64,000 nucleotides of DNA from Chenopodium formosanum (Eukaryota > Streptophyta > Magnoliopsida > Caryophyllales > Amaranthaceae): contig CM044859.1 of the NCBI GenBank assembly GCA_024500155.1, positions 47,600,003-47,664,002 on the forward strand, written 5' to 3'. The notes beneath the pieces were generated by a model. The model was not told the origin of the DNA. It searched no databases and saw only the letters and a list, made by a program, of their open reading frames with translations. Made by a program: the position numbers and the translations under genes. Positions within the stretch are counted from its first letter, which is position 1. Each line of letters begins with the position of its first letter. Shown in pieces: positions 11,805-23,581 of the stretch.

Positions 11805-12124
11805 CTAGTTTTGTACCCCGTGTAATGCCCGGATTGTTTATTGAATTGTAAGATAAATTTTTAATCTGTATATCAAATTTTAAAATGTATTATTGATACA
11901 AATTTTAATTATAATTTGTACATCTGAAATATTGGTATTTTATCGAAAATAAAACTATAAACTAACAATTTTATCTTTTCTATCCAAATAGAATTCTAAA
12001 CTAACTTTTTTATCTTGTAAAGTCTATTTAAGTCTATCCTACGTGGCGCGACACTTGGCGAAAAGTTAGAACGTCAAGTGTCGCTGCTTCGTGACCTGGC
12101 TAAAAGTTTAGCTTTATATATTAG
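11805..12124 (-). mobile_element. Small non-autonomous Helitron
   Basis: Read on the minus strand, the 3' end is at 11805-11808 (CTAG before T), preceded by a CCGGGCATTACACGGGG hairpin. The likely 5' end is TATATAAAGCTAAACTTTTAG near 12103-12124. It is about 320 bp and non-coding. The 3' end is convincing; the 5' end is by resemblance only. Confidence 0.5.
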
Positions 12125-12379
12125 TTATATGATTATTATACGATTTTTTTTACCTAAATTTTGGAAGTAATATATTTTGCGTATATTTTTTGTCAATTTA
12201 TAAAAACTTTTTTTTTTAAATATACTAAGGACACACCATTAAATGACACGTGTCATTGTTGGTGTGTCTTTTAGTATATTGTTATTGATTGATTGTAAAG
12301 AAAATCTTGTGTGGTAAGTGGTAACTGACATTATATTTAACATAATGACCCATCAATATAAATAAAATATTGTTTAACT

Positions 12380-12490
12380 ATTAACTATTACTAAAACAGA
12401 AGTCTGCTGACATCATCCTCTATCTCAAATGTATCTGTGTCATTTTCTCATGAAAATTTTTCCTGCCAAATGCACTTATGAATTATGATG

Positions 12491-12526
<36 letters not shown>

Positions 12527-12805
12527 TTTTTTGAGGAATTGGTTATTTTTATTTTTTATCATTTCATTTCATTCTTTTGATTGTGTCAATAAATAAAAAA
12601 AATAATTTTTTTTTTGTTAGAATAAATATTTTATATCTATAAATTGGCTTTCATTTTTATATTTTGTTACTCATGTTATTTATGATGATAGTTGCATATC
12701 TTTTATGATTTAACTTAAAAGTATATACGAGAAAATAAATAATAGAAATAAGCTATTTCATTTCAATAATTTTTTAAATTTGTGCGTCGCACGGGTCTAA
12801 TCTAG
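12380..12805 (+). mobile_element. Small non-autonomous Helitron
   Basis: The 3' terminus at 12782-12805 has a perfect GTGCGTCGCAC palindromic hairpin followed by GGGTCTAAT and CTAG, then T. The 5' end is placed near ACTATTACTAAAACAGAAG (12380-12400) by similarity to plant Helitron starts. It contains an (AT)n run at 12493-12522 and has no coding capacity. Confidence 0.5.
12493..12522. repeat. (AT)n microsatellite
   Basis: Uninterrupted AT dinucleotide run of about 15 units inside the small Helitron. Confidence 0.95.
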
Positions 12806-13216
12806 TTACTAAAATAATAACCACTGACATTATTAATTTTTTCAAATTGTACAAATGTCAGTGTCTCATTCATTTTTTTCACCTAAATTTTTTTTCTTTC
12901 ATTTAAAAAAAATATATAAATACTGATTGCAAAGTAGTTAATACTGTACACTAAAATTTTTAGTTTTCAAGATTTTTTTTTTTAAAAAAAAAACCCTTTT
13001 AAAAATGTTAATGAAAACAAATATCAACCTTTTATATGTGTGATTACTCCAACTAATTACAGAGTTCGCAAAATTTTATTGTAGACATGAATTTTCTTTA
13101 GTTTATATTATTTTAATTTTTGCAATTTGGTTTATGTTAATAATATCGTATGTAATATATAGATTTTACATATTTTAACCGATATGTCTTTGAAGTTTAC
13201 ACAATTATAAATTCTA
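12806..13216. other. AT-rich intergenic stretch, nothing recognised
   Basis: Very AT-rich sequence between two Helitron-type termini. It has homopolymer A and T runs (12905-12995) and no coding potential or clear repeat ends. Confidence 0.5.
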
Positions 13217-13481
13217 CTAGATGAAGCCTGTGCGATGCACGGTTTGTTTGAATTTTTTAAAATAATTTTTTTATACATATATTTATGTGCTAAAATTTGT
13301 TATATATTCAGATAAAATTCCTAATATCAAAAGATAATATTTTATATTTATTTAATTTAAACTGGAAAATTTCATTCTTCAATTTGCTTACGTGTCATTT
13401 AAATTATTTAATTCTAAAAGAAATTAATGATCTCGTATTATCCTACGTAATGCGCTGGAAAAATTAAATCCTATGTGGCTC

Positions 13482-13485
<4 letters not shown>
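13217..13485 (-). mobile_element. Helitron remnant, 3' terminus
   Basis: On the minus strand the sequence ends CCGTGCATCGCACAGG hairpin, a short spacer, and CTAG (13217-13220), followed by T. This matches the Helitron 3' signature. The opposite end is lost in or near the (TA)n run at 13486, so the length is only an upper estimate. Confidence 0.45.

Positions 13486-13541
<56 letters not shown>
13486..13541. repeat. (TA)n microsatellite abutting LTR A
   Basis: About 28 uninterrupted TA units. It directly precedes the truncated 5' end of LTR A, replacing roughly the first 130 bp that are present in LTR B. Confidence 0.95.
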
Positions 13542-13547
<6 letters not shown>

Positions 13548-13988
13548 TTTTCTCTCTGTTTTTGAAAACCTATTTTAAGAAAACAGCCAATCCAGTTTAG
13601 TTTGGTCCATGATAAGGGTGCAATAATAGTGTAGTTGGATTAGGTTCAAAAAGAGCTTTCCAACGATATATTATAAGCCCAATTCCGATTAATAATGAGG
13701 AAGTTATGACAAAATTACTAAACTGGGCCCGGTTTGATTCTTATATGCGGCCCAATGATCTAGAGGAGGGCCTATTATGATTAATCATTCCTAATGCAAT
13801 TAGGATTGATTATAGTCTTCTAGAATCTTCTAGATGGTTCTTTTGAATCCTAATTTGATTAGCATTAATAAATTGACTTTTAAGAGTTTTGTTTAGAATA
13901 AAAGAAGTGATTTTAAGGAAATTACAGTTTTGCCCTCTCATAAGCTTAAATTTTATCAAAATAAGAAAACGCGTGGAAAAACTTATTG

Positions 13989-14048
13989 CAGCGTCTGGCG
14001 ACACGTCTAGCGTCTGGCGACAGGCGCGTGTTTGGTGACAGCGTCGTG
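13989..14048 (+). promoter_or_regulatory. GC-rich word array upstream of LTR A TATA box
   Basis: Repeated words GCGTCTGGCGACA, CTAGCGTCTGGCGACA and GGTGACAGCGTCG stand out in AT-rich LTR DNA about 60 bp before CTATAAATAG. The corresponding arrays in LTR B and LTR C use different words while their flanks align. The promoter role is inferred from position only. Confidence 0.5.
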
Positions 14049-14622
14049 TTTTATCCTATTCGAAACTCTGATTTGTTTTTTATCATATCCGGCTGATTTT
14101 CTCTATAAATAGTCTCCTAAAATCTTTGTTTTCAATCAATCAATTCTCATCAATTCTTCTCATGAATTATCACCAACTCTCATCAAGAAATTCTTGATTA
14201 CTCTCTCTCTCTCTCTCTTTTCTAAATAAGCTTTTCTCAAACAAAATTCCGCATTCACAAGATCTAGACACACCTAGCAAAGTTCAAAGTTGCCTTCGCT
14301 CTAGACGTGAAAGGTTTGATTTATGAGAGTTTGGTCCCAAATCTCTATTTTAATTATTTAATTTAATTGTATTGTTTTATATTTTCCTTGAAGTTACTAA
14401 TGTGTGTATTTTTTTTTTATTAGAAAGAGGTACGAGGCATCCAAGTAAGTACTTTAATTGTTTTATTGATATTATGTCTAAGTTGTTTTTTTTTTATTCT
14501 TAGTGTCATGTTAGGATGTTTTCCTTAACTTGATGTTTTGAATGACAACAATAAGTTCCTAGTATCATGTCTAGGGTAAATAAAATAATATCAAATATGC
14601 TTATTATGATTTTTTTTTTTTT

Positions 14623-15597
14623 GGAAAATAAGATTTTATTACCAAAGAGAGAAAGTTACAACTTACAAAAGCTAAGTTATAACAACCACCAGAACACCGC
14701 AAGACCTGAAAAAAACAGGCCAACCCCAAAACCAGTTCTAGATCCAATCCTAGCCACCTTCTAGGAAGGGTTCTAGGAAGGGCCTAGAACAAGCTGGACT
14801 TAGATTTCCAGCCACCTTCTAGGAAGGGTTCTGGAAACCAGGACCAGACAACAACGCAAGCAACAAACAACAAGGCCATACACTCAAAAACCACCAAAAA
14901 CAACAATCAGAAGCAGACAGCCTGCAAACTGACCAACAAAACCAACAAAAACAAAAACAAGCAGCAGCAAAAGCACCAGGGGGGCCAATAGCAACCAGCA
15001 GCAAACCAAACCCCTGTCTGCTAAACAACAGCACAAAACAGCAACAGAACCAAGGGGCAGCAATGCAGCAAGACCCCTGCAGCATGCAACACACAACAGT
15101 GCAAACAACAGTGCAGACAGACAGCCAACATGCAGCAACAGCAGTGCAGACAGACAGCAGTGCAGACAGCAGCAAGCAGCAGATAGCAGTGCAGAAGCAG
15201 GCAGACAGTCAGCGGAGTAGAAACAGCACAGACAGCAGACAAAGCCAGCAGCAGGAGCAGACAGCAGAGCAACAGCAGACCAGACCAGGAGCAGATAGCA
15301 GACACCAGGAGCAGACAACAGCTGCACACAGCACCAACCAGACCAGAATAGCAGAGCAAGCAACAGACCAAACCAGCAGATGCAGACAGCAGCAAAGGCA
15401 GCACACAAAACACCCCTGCCAGCAACAGCAAAAACAACAACAGATGCAACTGGGATTCACAACAGCAAGAGAATAAAAGCACCAGCGGAACCCAGCACCA
15501 AATAAAGAGCCAAACGAGCAACCAAAACAAGACAAATAAACAATAACCCCAAGAAAAAGAAACCAGAACGCAAACACTAGGAGCCAGAAACAAGCTC
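14623..15597 (-). other. LINE 3' UTR with CAG/CTG-rich tract
   Basis: This lies between the ORF2 stop and the poly(A). The tract at about 14880-15480 is dominated by CAG, CAGACAG and CAACAG words on the plus strand (CTG-type on the LINE sense strand) and opens long frames on both strands with Leu/Cys- or Gln-rich translation. Those frames are composition artefacts. Near 14753-14830 a word GCCACCTTCTAGGAAGGGTT is duplicated about 60 bp apart. Confidence 0.6.
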
Positions 15598-18500
15598 CTA
15601 AGCGATCAAATATTTGCTTCCCGCCGGGATTCTACAAACTGAATGAAAGACAATATCCCTAACTAGAGCATCAACAGATTTGCAACAACCAGTAAAAAGA
15701 ATTGCATTCCTCTGTATCCAAATACCATAAACTGTTTCAGTGAAGGCCACCTGGATCACTTTGTTTTTCAATCTGGAACTTCTGCAGATTTTCTTCATCC
15801 AATCAACCTCATCACTAAACTACTGAACAGGCTTGGAAACATGTAAGATATCCAACACCTTGCTCCAAACCTTCCTAGAGAAATCACAATAAAAAAATAA
15901 ATGATGAACACTTTCATTGCTATTCAGACACAAGAAACACCTTGGATCACAAGAAATGTGCCATTGAAGCAACCTATCCTTAGTGACAAGCCTATTCCAC
16001 AAAGCTAGCCACAAGATAAAAACACTTTTAGGAGTTGCTAAGTTATGGCAAATAACTCTCTTCCAAGGAACTTTAGGCACTTGAGGCCTAATAGCAGCAT
16101 AAAGCTTCTTGATTTTCAACTTGTTGCCCTGTATAAAACCATCCCATCCCCCTTGATCATTCACAACATCTCTACAACTCAAAATCTTCTTCAAGAACCA
16201 AGAGCATCTAGTAGGGGTAGGGGTGGTCCAACAATCTTTATGCTTGAAGTAGTAGATATGGACCCACTTAACCCAAAGATTATCAGCCTTGTGATCAATA
16301 TCCCAAAGTAACTTAGTAACAACTGCTTTATTCCACTCAGGAAGAGAAAGCAAGTTCCAACCACCACAAACTTTAGGAAGACAAACATTATTCCAAGCAA
16401 CCAAAGATTTCTTAGCAGGGGCAGAGGATCCAGTCCAAAGAAAACACCTGAACCTAGCCTCAATCTCTTTCAGAATTTTCTTCGGTAGAATAAAAATTTG
16501 AGCCCAATAAGTCTGAATACCAAACAACACACTCTTCACCAATTGAAGCCTCCCAGCATAGGACAAGTGTTTAGCCATCCACCCTTGGATTCTAGCAGTG
16601 ACCTTCTCCACCAAAGGCCTACATTGAGCAATAGTAAGCTTCTTGGAAGAGAGAGGGACCTCAAGATACCTAAAAGGAATGGTACCTTGAGAAACACCAA
16701 GAAGCTCCCTCAACTCTTTCTGAACATCAACAGAGACCCCTCCAAAATAGACTTCACTTTTATCAAGATTAGCAGAAAGCCCAGAGGCACCCGAGAATTT
16801 CGAGAAGGCTTGGAAGAGAAGTTTAACAGAAACACTATCAGCTCTAGAAAACATCAATAAGTCATCAGCAAACATCATGTGAGTTAGGTTTAACTTTTCA
16901 CATCTAGGGTGAAAGTTAAAATCAGGAGTTAACCTAAGCTCATCAAGGCATCTGGAGAGGTATTCCATACCAATAGCAAAGAGAAAGGGAGACATAGGGT
17001 CACCTTGTCTTAACCCTTTCTTAGCTTCAAAAGGAGGGACAGGAAAACCATTAATAAGAATAGAGTAAGAGACAGAAGTAAGACAAATCCTGATCCAATA
17101 AACAAATCTCTGAGGGAAACCAAGCTCCTGCATGACAGTGATCAAGAATCCCCACTCAACTGAATCATAAGCTTTCTTCAAATCCACCTTAACCATACAC
17201 CTACGAGAGATAAATTTGTGATCATAGCCTTTGAGAAGTTCAGTTGCAAGAAGGATATTGTCACCAATGTGCTTGCCTGGAATGAACCCTACCTGAGCAT
17301 CATCAATCACCTCACCAATGACAGCAGCAAGCCTAGCAGTTATGACCTTAGAAATGAGCTTATAAACCACAGTACAACAGGCTATAGGTTTAAAATCCTT
17401 AACATGAGAAGCATAAAGGACTTTAGGAACTAGAGTAATAGTTGTGCAATTCCATTGCTTAGGCAAAGTCCCTTTAGTGAAGAAATCAATAACACTAGCA
17501 TAAATATCATCTTTCACAAAATGTCAAGCTCTCTTAAAGAAAAAGGAGTTAAAGCCATCAATACCAGGAGCTTTAGTGTTATCAATTCCCTTAAGGGCAA
17601 CATCAATTTCAGCATGAGAAATAGGCCTAATGAGGTAGCTCTGAGCAGCAAAGCTAAGCTGCTTACCCCTCCTCATAGTGACAAGGTCAACAGTAGGGAG
17701 CCAAGGAGCCTGAGTCCCTAAAAGAGACTTATAGAAAGAGATAATTTCATGAGAAATAGCATCTGGATCCTTGAGCAACACCTGGTTAGAATCAAAGATG
17801 GAGTCAATTCTATTCCTTGCTTGTCTAGTCTTCATCACAGAGAAGAAATAGTGAGAATTGCCATCTCCAAGCTTAACCTAGTTGATCCTAGATTTTTGCT
17901 TGAAGATGCTTTCCTGAATATCATTCCAGTGTTTGACAGCCTTAATAGCATCAGATTCTTTAGCATATAAATCCAAATCATCAGGATTCTGGGCCATTAA
18001 GTTTTGAATTCTAGAAAGCTCAACATTGGCCTGCTCAATCTTTTCCTCAATGTTACCAAACTGCTTGCTATTAAGAGACTTGATACTAGACTTCACATAA
18101 TTAAGCTTCTGCCAAACAGAACTACCAGAACCCCAAGCCTGCGAAACAGTATCAAGAAAATCAGGGTGATCATCAATACAATTTAGAAATCTGAAAGGTC
18201 TACCTTTCCCAGCAGGGCCAGAACAAATATCCAACAGAACTGGACTATGATCAGATAAAGAAGGAGGGAGATAGACAGTCTCCACATGCCCATGAGAAGC
18301 TAACCAAGCTTGGTTACCAAAAACTCTGTCAAGTCTAGAGAGAGTTCTAGGGCCAGTATGAGCCTTATTAGACCAAGAGTAAAAGGACCCTTTGCTTTTG
18401 ATCTCAGCGAGGTCCAAATCATCAACCAGACTCTGAAAGTCTTTAGTCTCATAATCAGTAACATCAGTACCATGAAGCCTATCTGAAGTATGAAGAACAG

Positions 18501-18924
18501 AGTTATAGTCACCAACACAAAGCCAAGGAGAATGCTGAATAGAGATGCTTCTAAGTCCCTCACACAAAGGAAGCCTATCATGAATGGAGTGAAGCCCATA
18601 GACAACAGTGAGATGAATTTGAGTAAAGAGGTCCTTAGAAGAAACACTACAATGAATGAATTGTTCATGAACCTTCAAGACATTAACAGTTACTCTATCC
18701 GCATTCCAACCAAGCCAAATCCTCCCTTTGGGAGAATGGTCATAATTACACAACCAAATCCAAGAAGAGCCAAACTTCCTCTGATAAGTGAGAACATTTT
18801 TCAATTTGATTTTTGTTTCAAGCAAACCAACAACATCAACTGAATGAGAATGAAGCAACCTCTTTACAGAGGCAACTTTGCCAGGGTCATTCAGGCCCCT
18901 GACATTCCAAACAGAGTAAATCAT
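15598..18924 (-). pseudogene. LINE ORF2: endonuclease-reverse transcriptase (broken)
   Basis: One reading frame of about 1,108 codons cut by three in-frame stops (17878-17880, 17524-17526, 15820-15822). The N-terminal 348 codons form an apurinic-type endonuclease with WNVRGLN, LLETK, CVGDYNSV and SDHSPVLL motifs all present. The middle is a non-LTR reverse transcriptase with FADDLLMF and, before it, a GLRQGDPMSPFLF block. The C-terminus (about 16080-15830) is the zf-RVT-type domain with ATPKSVFILWLALWNRL and a Cys/His cluster (CFLCLNSNESVHHLFFYC). ORF2 would nick target DNA and prime reverse transcription on it. The ATG at 18924 overlaps the ORF1 stop as ATGA. The two upstream stops replace Trp of the family pattern. 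Confidence 0.85.
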
Positions 18925-19321
18925 GACACCAAAGGGGGATCAACCTCACCCCCGCTTGGATTTATAGTGAAACCACCTGCACCATCCATTTCATTTGCAA
19001 ATAAAGCAACAAAAGTATTAGAGGTAGAAGCAGGCTGATGAACTCTAGATTGCTGGCTTTTTGTCTTCCTTCCTACTATTCTCCACCCCTCATCTGAATT
19101 CTGAGAGGTATGAACCTGTGGAGTAATAATAGATTGTCCATGAACAGAAACACCAACATCAACAGCAGTAGTAGAAGCAGGAGCATGGTTAGGCTTAGGA
19201 ACCCAAACCTGCTTTTGCTTAGGAGGAACAGGAGCCGGTTGCTTAGGAGCCTGCTTAGGCATAGGAGGCTTAACAGAGCAATCATGACCAACCTTATTGC
19301 ACTTAGAACAAAAAGGAGGGG
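18921..19321 (-). pseudogene. LINE ORF1, C-terminal part (downstream of solo LTR C)
   Basis: This continues ORF1 after the LTR insertion, beginning with the knuckle FCSKCNKVGHDCSVKPPMP (a CCHC-type zinc knuckle typical of plant L1 ORF1). A Pro/Gln/Lys-rich segment follows, then the C-terminus ending VDPPLVS. The stop TGA overlaps the ORF2 start. The upstream part is at 28926-30048. Joining the two at the AGGGG duplication restores the continuity of the frame across the insertion site. ORF1 proteins bind LINE RNA. Confidence 0.8.
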
Positions 19322-19868
19322 TGTAGGGAATAGTTTCAAGCCTTTAAAAATCCCACTAGCTTGAACCCCACTATGATCATACACTAAAGTACGGTGGCGT
19401 CCAAAAGGGAAGAAGATAGAGTAAAAGAGTCACCAACAAGTTTTTTTAGGAACTTGTAAACCGTTCACGAGGTGAAGGTTACACCCCTTAACGATCCAAG
19501 AGATCGTCAACTCCATAAGGTCATGAACCAAATAAGGGTTCGGGGATGAAGGTACAAATCCAACCTAAAAGAGATTGAATCTGCCCTAATAATAGGCCTC
19601 TACTTTATTCAGCTCGTATTCATGTGCGCTTCCTGATTAACATACAATCAATAGATTAACCCTAAACCTGTTTAATCTATGTTGGTTGAATTTAATGCAC
19701 AAATAAATCTATTATTGGCGATCACTTGGAATTATAATCAAAATTAACCTAACAAGATTACTAATTATCTTATTAAGCGTGATTACAAGTACCAAATTCC
19801 CTTTAACATGCATAAAAGGTGATCAAGCAATAACAATAAAAAATATATCAAGCAACATAATAAATAAT

Positions 19869-21558
19869 TGATTCGTGCCATTTATGGCACCTTTAGGCTA
19901 TGTTTTCTTTATATTTCTATGCTCCTTTGTAGTCATTTATGTCGTGTTTTTAGAGAATAATGCTCGATTCGCGTGTTTTTGTGTTAGTTTAGAGAAATGC
20001 ATGCTTTTAATGGCTTTCTTACCATTTTATTCATTTCTCGGCTATTTCTCTTGCTTCTCCGTTTCTTTGTATTGTTTTGTAGGTACGTCGCGGGCTATAT
20101 GCATGAGAATTGAAAATAGCACCCACTAGGATCAATATGCACTTTTCGGAATTGAATTTGAGTTTGAAACAAAGGAAAACGAAGGATTGCAAAGTATCAA
20201 ATAGGACATTTGTACATTGTTTTAGTCATATCTCAAGTTTTACAGATCGGATTAGGGTGATTTAAGTTGGGTTGGAAACTAGACTTGAAGAGCTTTCCAA
20301 TGATAGGTCGCACGCCTTCATACGATTCTTATATCGGAAGTTACAGCCTTCTGAAGTTGGCCTTGGAAAACTGCCGCGGGCGCGGGCTATAGTACCCGCG
20401 GGCGCGGGGTTGCTGCGGCTCCAAAACTGCCGTATTTGGGCAGTAAGCACCCTCGGTTGTCCCGAGGGCTCCCCGAGGGCGCGGGCTTGGGCCGCGGTCG
20501 CGGCTATCGGGGTGTCCGTTCCCCTCCGCGGGTGCGACCAATTTCTCCGTGGGTCTTTTACGATTTTAAGCTTCTTTTCTCCTTTTGTTTATATAGTTTT
20601 TGGTTTCCTTTATTCTTCATTCATGTAATTCTTTAGTTTTAGAATAGTTTTCTCTCTCTTAGGTTGAGAGCTTCTCTCTCTAGATTAGGCTAGATTAGGA
20701 GTAGTTTTAGAGAGAGAAAGTGAGGAATTTCAATGGTGATTGAGAGATTGAAGATGCAAGTGTGAAAATTGTGTTGGAGATCTTCTTAATTATCAATGAG
20801 CATTTCTAAACTCTATCTCATTCAATTGCTTTGTTTAATTTGATGTTTGTTTGGTTTAATTTTGATGTTTGATGCTTGATTAGTGTAATTGTTCTTGATA
20901 TTTTGTTGATTCTTTATTTCCATAGTTGTTAGTTGATAGATCATGATTCTTGAATAGTTGTTTGGCTAGGAATTGGGTGAAACTTGTATGATTGATTAAT
21001 TGTGATTAATTTGGGAATTGTGTTGATTGATTGTTGAGATTAAAGTGATTAGTGAAGGTTTGCATGTGTGTAATTCAATTTGGCCTTGAGAATTATGCTA
21101 GATTGCATTGTAATTGCTAATGACATGAGCAATTGATTTAGGAATTGCAATTATCAATTGGTTTTGATTGTGATTCTCTTAGTTTGTTATTCATAGTGAA
21201 CCCTAGCTTAACAATTAGGAGATAGCTCTTTGATTCCTATTGATTGCTCTTATCATTTAGTCCTCACAACCTTTGATTGGCATGCTCTTCCCAAGTTGTT
21301 GCAATTGACATGATTACTTGTTGATCCCCGTTCCTAGTTTTTTATTTCCTTGGTTACTTGTTTTGTTAGTTGTTAGTATTCTCTCTTACCTTCGTCTTCG
21401 ACCTAGCTTAGGCGCCTAATTGAAAGTGCTTGAACATTACCGTTCCTTTGGGTTCGACCCTTGACTTGCCTCTATAATCGTATTTAGGTTTGTTAAGTGT
21501 TTATAAATTTAGTTTGACCGAGGGAAGATTAGATAACGACCTAGTTTTCCCCTCGTCA
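19869..21558 (+). repeat. 5' LTR of gag-only element
   Basis: TGATTCGTGCC at the start and CCTCGTCA at the end. The GC-rich array of CCGCGGGCGCGGG-type words is at 20371-20530, and a TATA-like TTTATATAG about 60 bp downstream at 20588-20597. The block GAGCTTTCCAATGATAGG lies upstream at 20290. The open frames inside the LTR are not genes. Confidence 0.85.
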
Positions 21559-21561
21559 AAA

Positions 21562-21578
21562 TGGCGCCGTTGCTGGAG
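21562..21578 (+). promoter_or_regulatory. Primer-binding site, tRNA-Asp type
   Basis: TGGCGCCGTTGCTGGAG begins three bases after the LTR end. The TGGCGCCGTTGC core complements the 3' end of tRNA-Asp and is common in Tat/Athila-type plant elements. Confidence 0.8.
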
Positions 21579-21670
21579 AACGGTATATGTTTGAGTGATT
21601 TTGATTGCTTGAGTCTAGGTCTTTGTTTTTACTTTTCTTTTATTTGATTTTTGTTTGCTTTGTAAAAAAA

Positions 21671-23330
21671 ATGGCATGTCTCTCATTTCCTCAATTTGAC
21701 AATGAGCCTTTTTGTGAATATTTTAATAGACTAGAGGGATTTCTTGATTGTAATTGTTGTAGCCTTTAGGAGGCTTGTGAGATTTGTTATTTTGGTTTGA
21801 ATGAGCAAACTAGAGATGAAGTTGAATGCATGTATAATGGTGAATTTAGAACATTGTCAATTGATGATGCTTGGGATTTTTATGTTTGGTTTGCTAGGGA
21901 TGTCTATAATAGGGATAATCATGTTCTTAATATTGATGTGCAATGTCTTGATTCTTCTAATGTTAGCATGATTTCCCATGATTTGTCACATGATCCTATT
22001 GGTGAACCTATAACACATGATTTCAACTCTATTTCCCCTTTTGTTCATAATGATGAAGTACATGCTCAAGTTGATGCTAATGGTGTGTTTCAATATTCTT
22101 CATTATTTACCATGCCTTCTTGTGATGTGCTTCGTTCCCTTGATGATGAATCTCATGTTCTTAATTTTGCCCCCACTCCCCAATGTGATGTATATGCTCA
22201 TGATCTTAATGTTGATTATTCCAATCTTGGTTGTATTTCTTCTCCTCTTGTTGAGCCTCAACCTTCTACATCTTTTAAATCTCTTGTTGATATATTTGAA
22301 TCTCAAATTAGGCACATTGAGCTTGATAATGAGTTTGGGCCTAGTAAGGAGATGATTCTTAATTCTGTGAGAGGTCAATTAGAGATAATGAAAAAGAATG
22401 AGGAGCGTCTTGAGGAGGGAAAGAGAAGAAAAGAAGAGTTAGAAGGCCAATTGTCATCCTTGATGCTTATTTGTGAAAAATCCCAATTTAGTGTGTGTGT
22501 TGAGGATGATGATGATGATTTTGAGCAACCAAGAGAGTGTGAGGATCCCTTTGATGAGCATTTGAGAGATGGTGAAGGAGTTGCGAATAAAGAGAGTGTT
22601 GAATTTGATAATCCCAATCCTCTTTCCCATCTTGATGAGTCTCATGTGCATGAATGTGACACTTCTATCCATGAGTATTTGGATTCATTTGAGGTTATGT
22701 CCAATTTGTTTATTGAGTGTCAAATGAAAACCCATAGCCTTCTAAGTGAGTTCATTGAGAATGCTTCATGGGAGAGAGACGATTTTGAAATTAATTTACA
22801 TCTATTCATGCATGGTTTTGAGACTTTGGGCTTTAAGGAAGTTGAGGGAGTTGTTGTCCATGAATGTAGTGGGGGAGATTATGTGGTTCCTCTTGAGAGT
22901 TGGATATTTGAGGGAGATGGTGATCATGAGTGTTCTTCTTTTGAGGATTCTATGATTGATTTTCATGCTCTAATTGGTGATTTGAGGCATGGTGGTGAGG
23001 AAGAGTTCATTTGCGAGACCATAGCTCCTATTCCCTCCTCACATGTCCCTTTTTCAAGGAATTTCAACCATATCCCCTACACTCCTATGTCCCTCCCTTC
23101 CTTTGTTAATGAGCCTATTGGGGACCCTCTTGTCTATGATGGCTTTTATGTGGCTCATTTGTTCCCGATTGAGGAAAGGGGTGATATTGTCACCCAAAAA
23201 TATTCTAGTGAGGAGGATTTGCCTTTTTCTTTTTCTTTCCATTCTTTTATTCCCCCTTCTTCTTCTTCTTCTTCTTCTTCTTCTTCTTCTTCTTCTTCTT
23301 CTTCTTCTTCTTCTTCTTCTTCTTCTTCTT

Positions 23331-23361
<31 letters not shown>

Positions 23362-23581
23362 TTTTCTTGTTTTTCTTTTTCATCCCTCTTCTTCTTTCTT
23401 TTGGCATCTCCCTTCTCACTTGCGTGCAACGATCTTGTTGCACGTCCTTATCCCGTCATTTGCCTACCTTATATCATATGAAATGTGTAGTAGTGCATTT
23501 GACAAGCTCTTGCGTGCGTTGAATTATTATTTCCTAGAGCGGTCAAGCTTGGACCTTAAGCAAGCCTTTCTCGGGAAGTAA
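21671..23581 (+). pseudogene. Gag-derived ORF with poly-Ser tract and one nonsense codon
   Basis: Starting at ATG 21671 the frame runs 636 codons with a single stop (TAG at 21767-21769), after which 594 codons are open. Residues around the stop and just after it (CYFGLNEQTRDEVECMYNG, then DDAWDFYVWF) match the end of the Retrotrans_gag domain of Athila/Tat elements. By alignment the stop replaces the conserved Trp. The rest is acidic, rich in Asp/Glu/His, with no zinc knuckle or protease motif. A (TTC)n run encodes about 35 consecutive Ser near residue 540. It probably served as a packaging protein or is simply retained as RNA body. Its function is not recognised beyond the gag N-terminus. 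Confidence 0.65.
23256..23360 (+). repeat. (TTC)n microsatellite, coding for poly-Ser
   Basis: About 35 TTC/TCT units in frame in the gag-derived ORF. The Arg- and Lys-rich antisense frames here are shadows of this repeat. Confidence 0.95.

Noticed and set aside
14819..15593. Four overlapping Leu/Cys-rich minus frames and one Gln-rich plus frame
   Set aside because: They arise from CAG/CTG-rich low complexity in the LINE 3' UTR, have unrelated translations in each frame, and lie after the ORF2 stop.
18004..18843. Plus-strand frames opposite LINE ORF2 (also 16045-17970)
   Set aside because: Antisense shadows of the endonuclease-RT coding sequence.
23054..23522. Poly-Arg, poly-Lys and poly-Leu frames around 23250-23440
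   Set aside because: Alternative-frame reading of the (TTC)n microsatellite.
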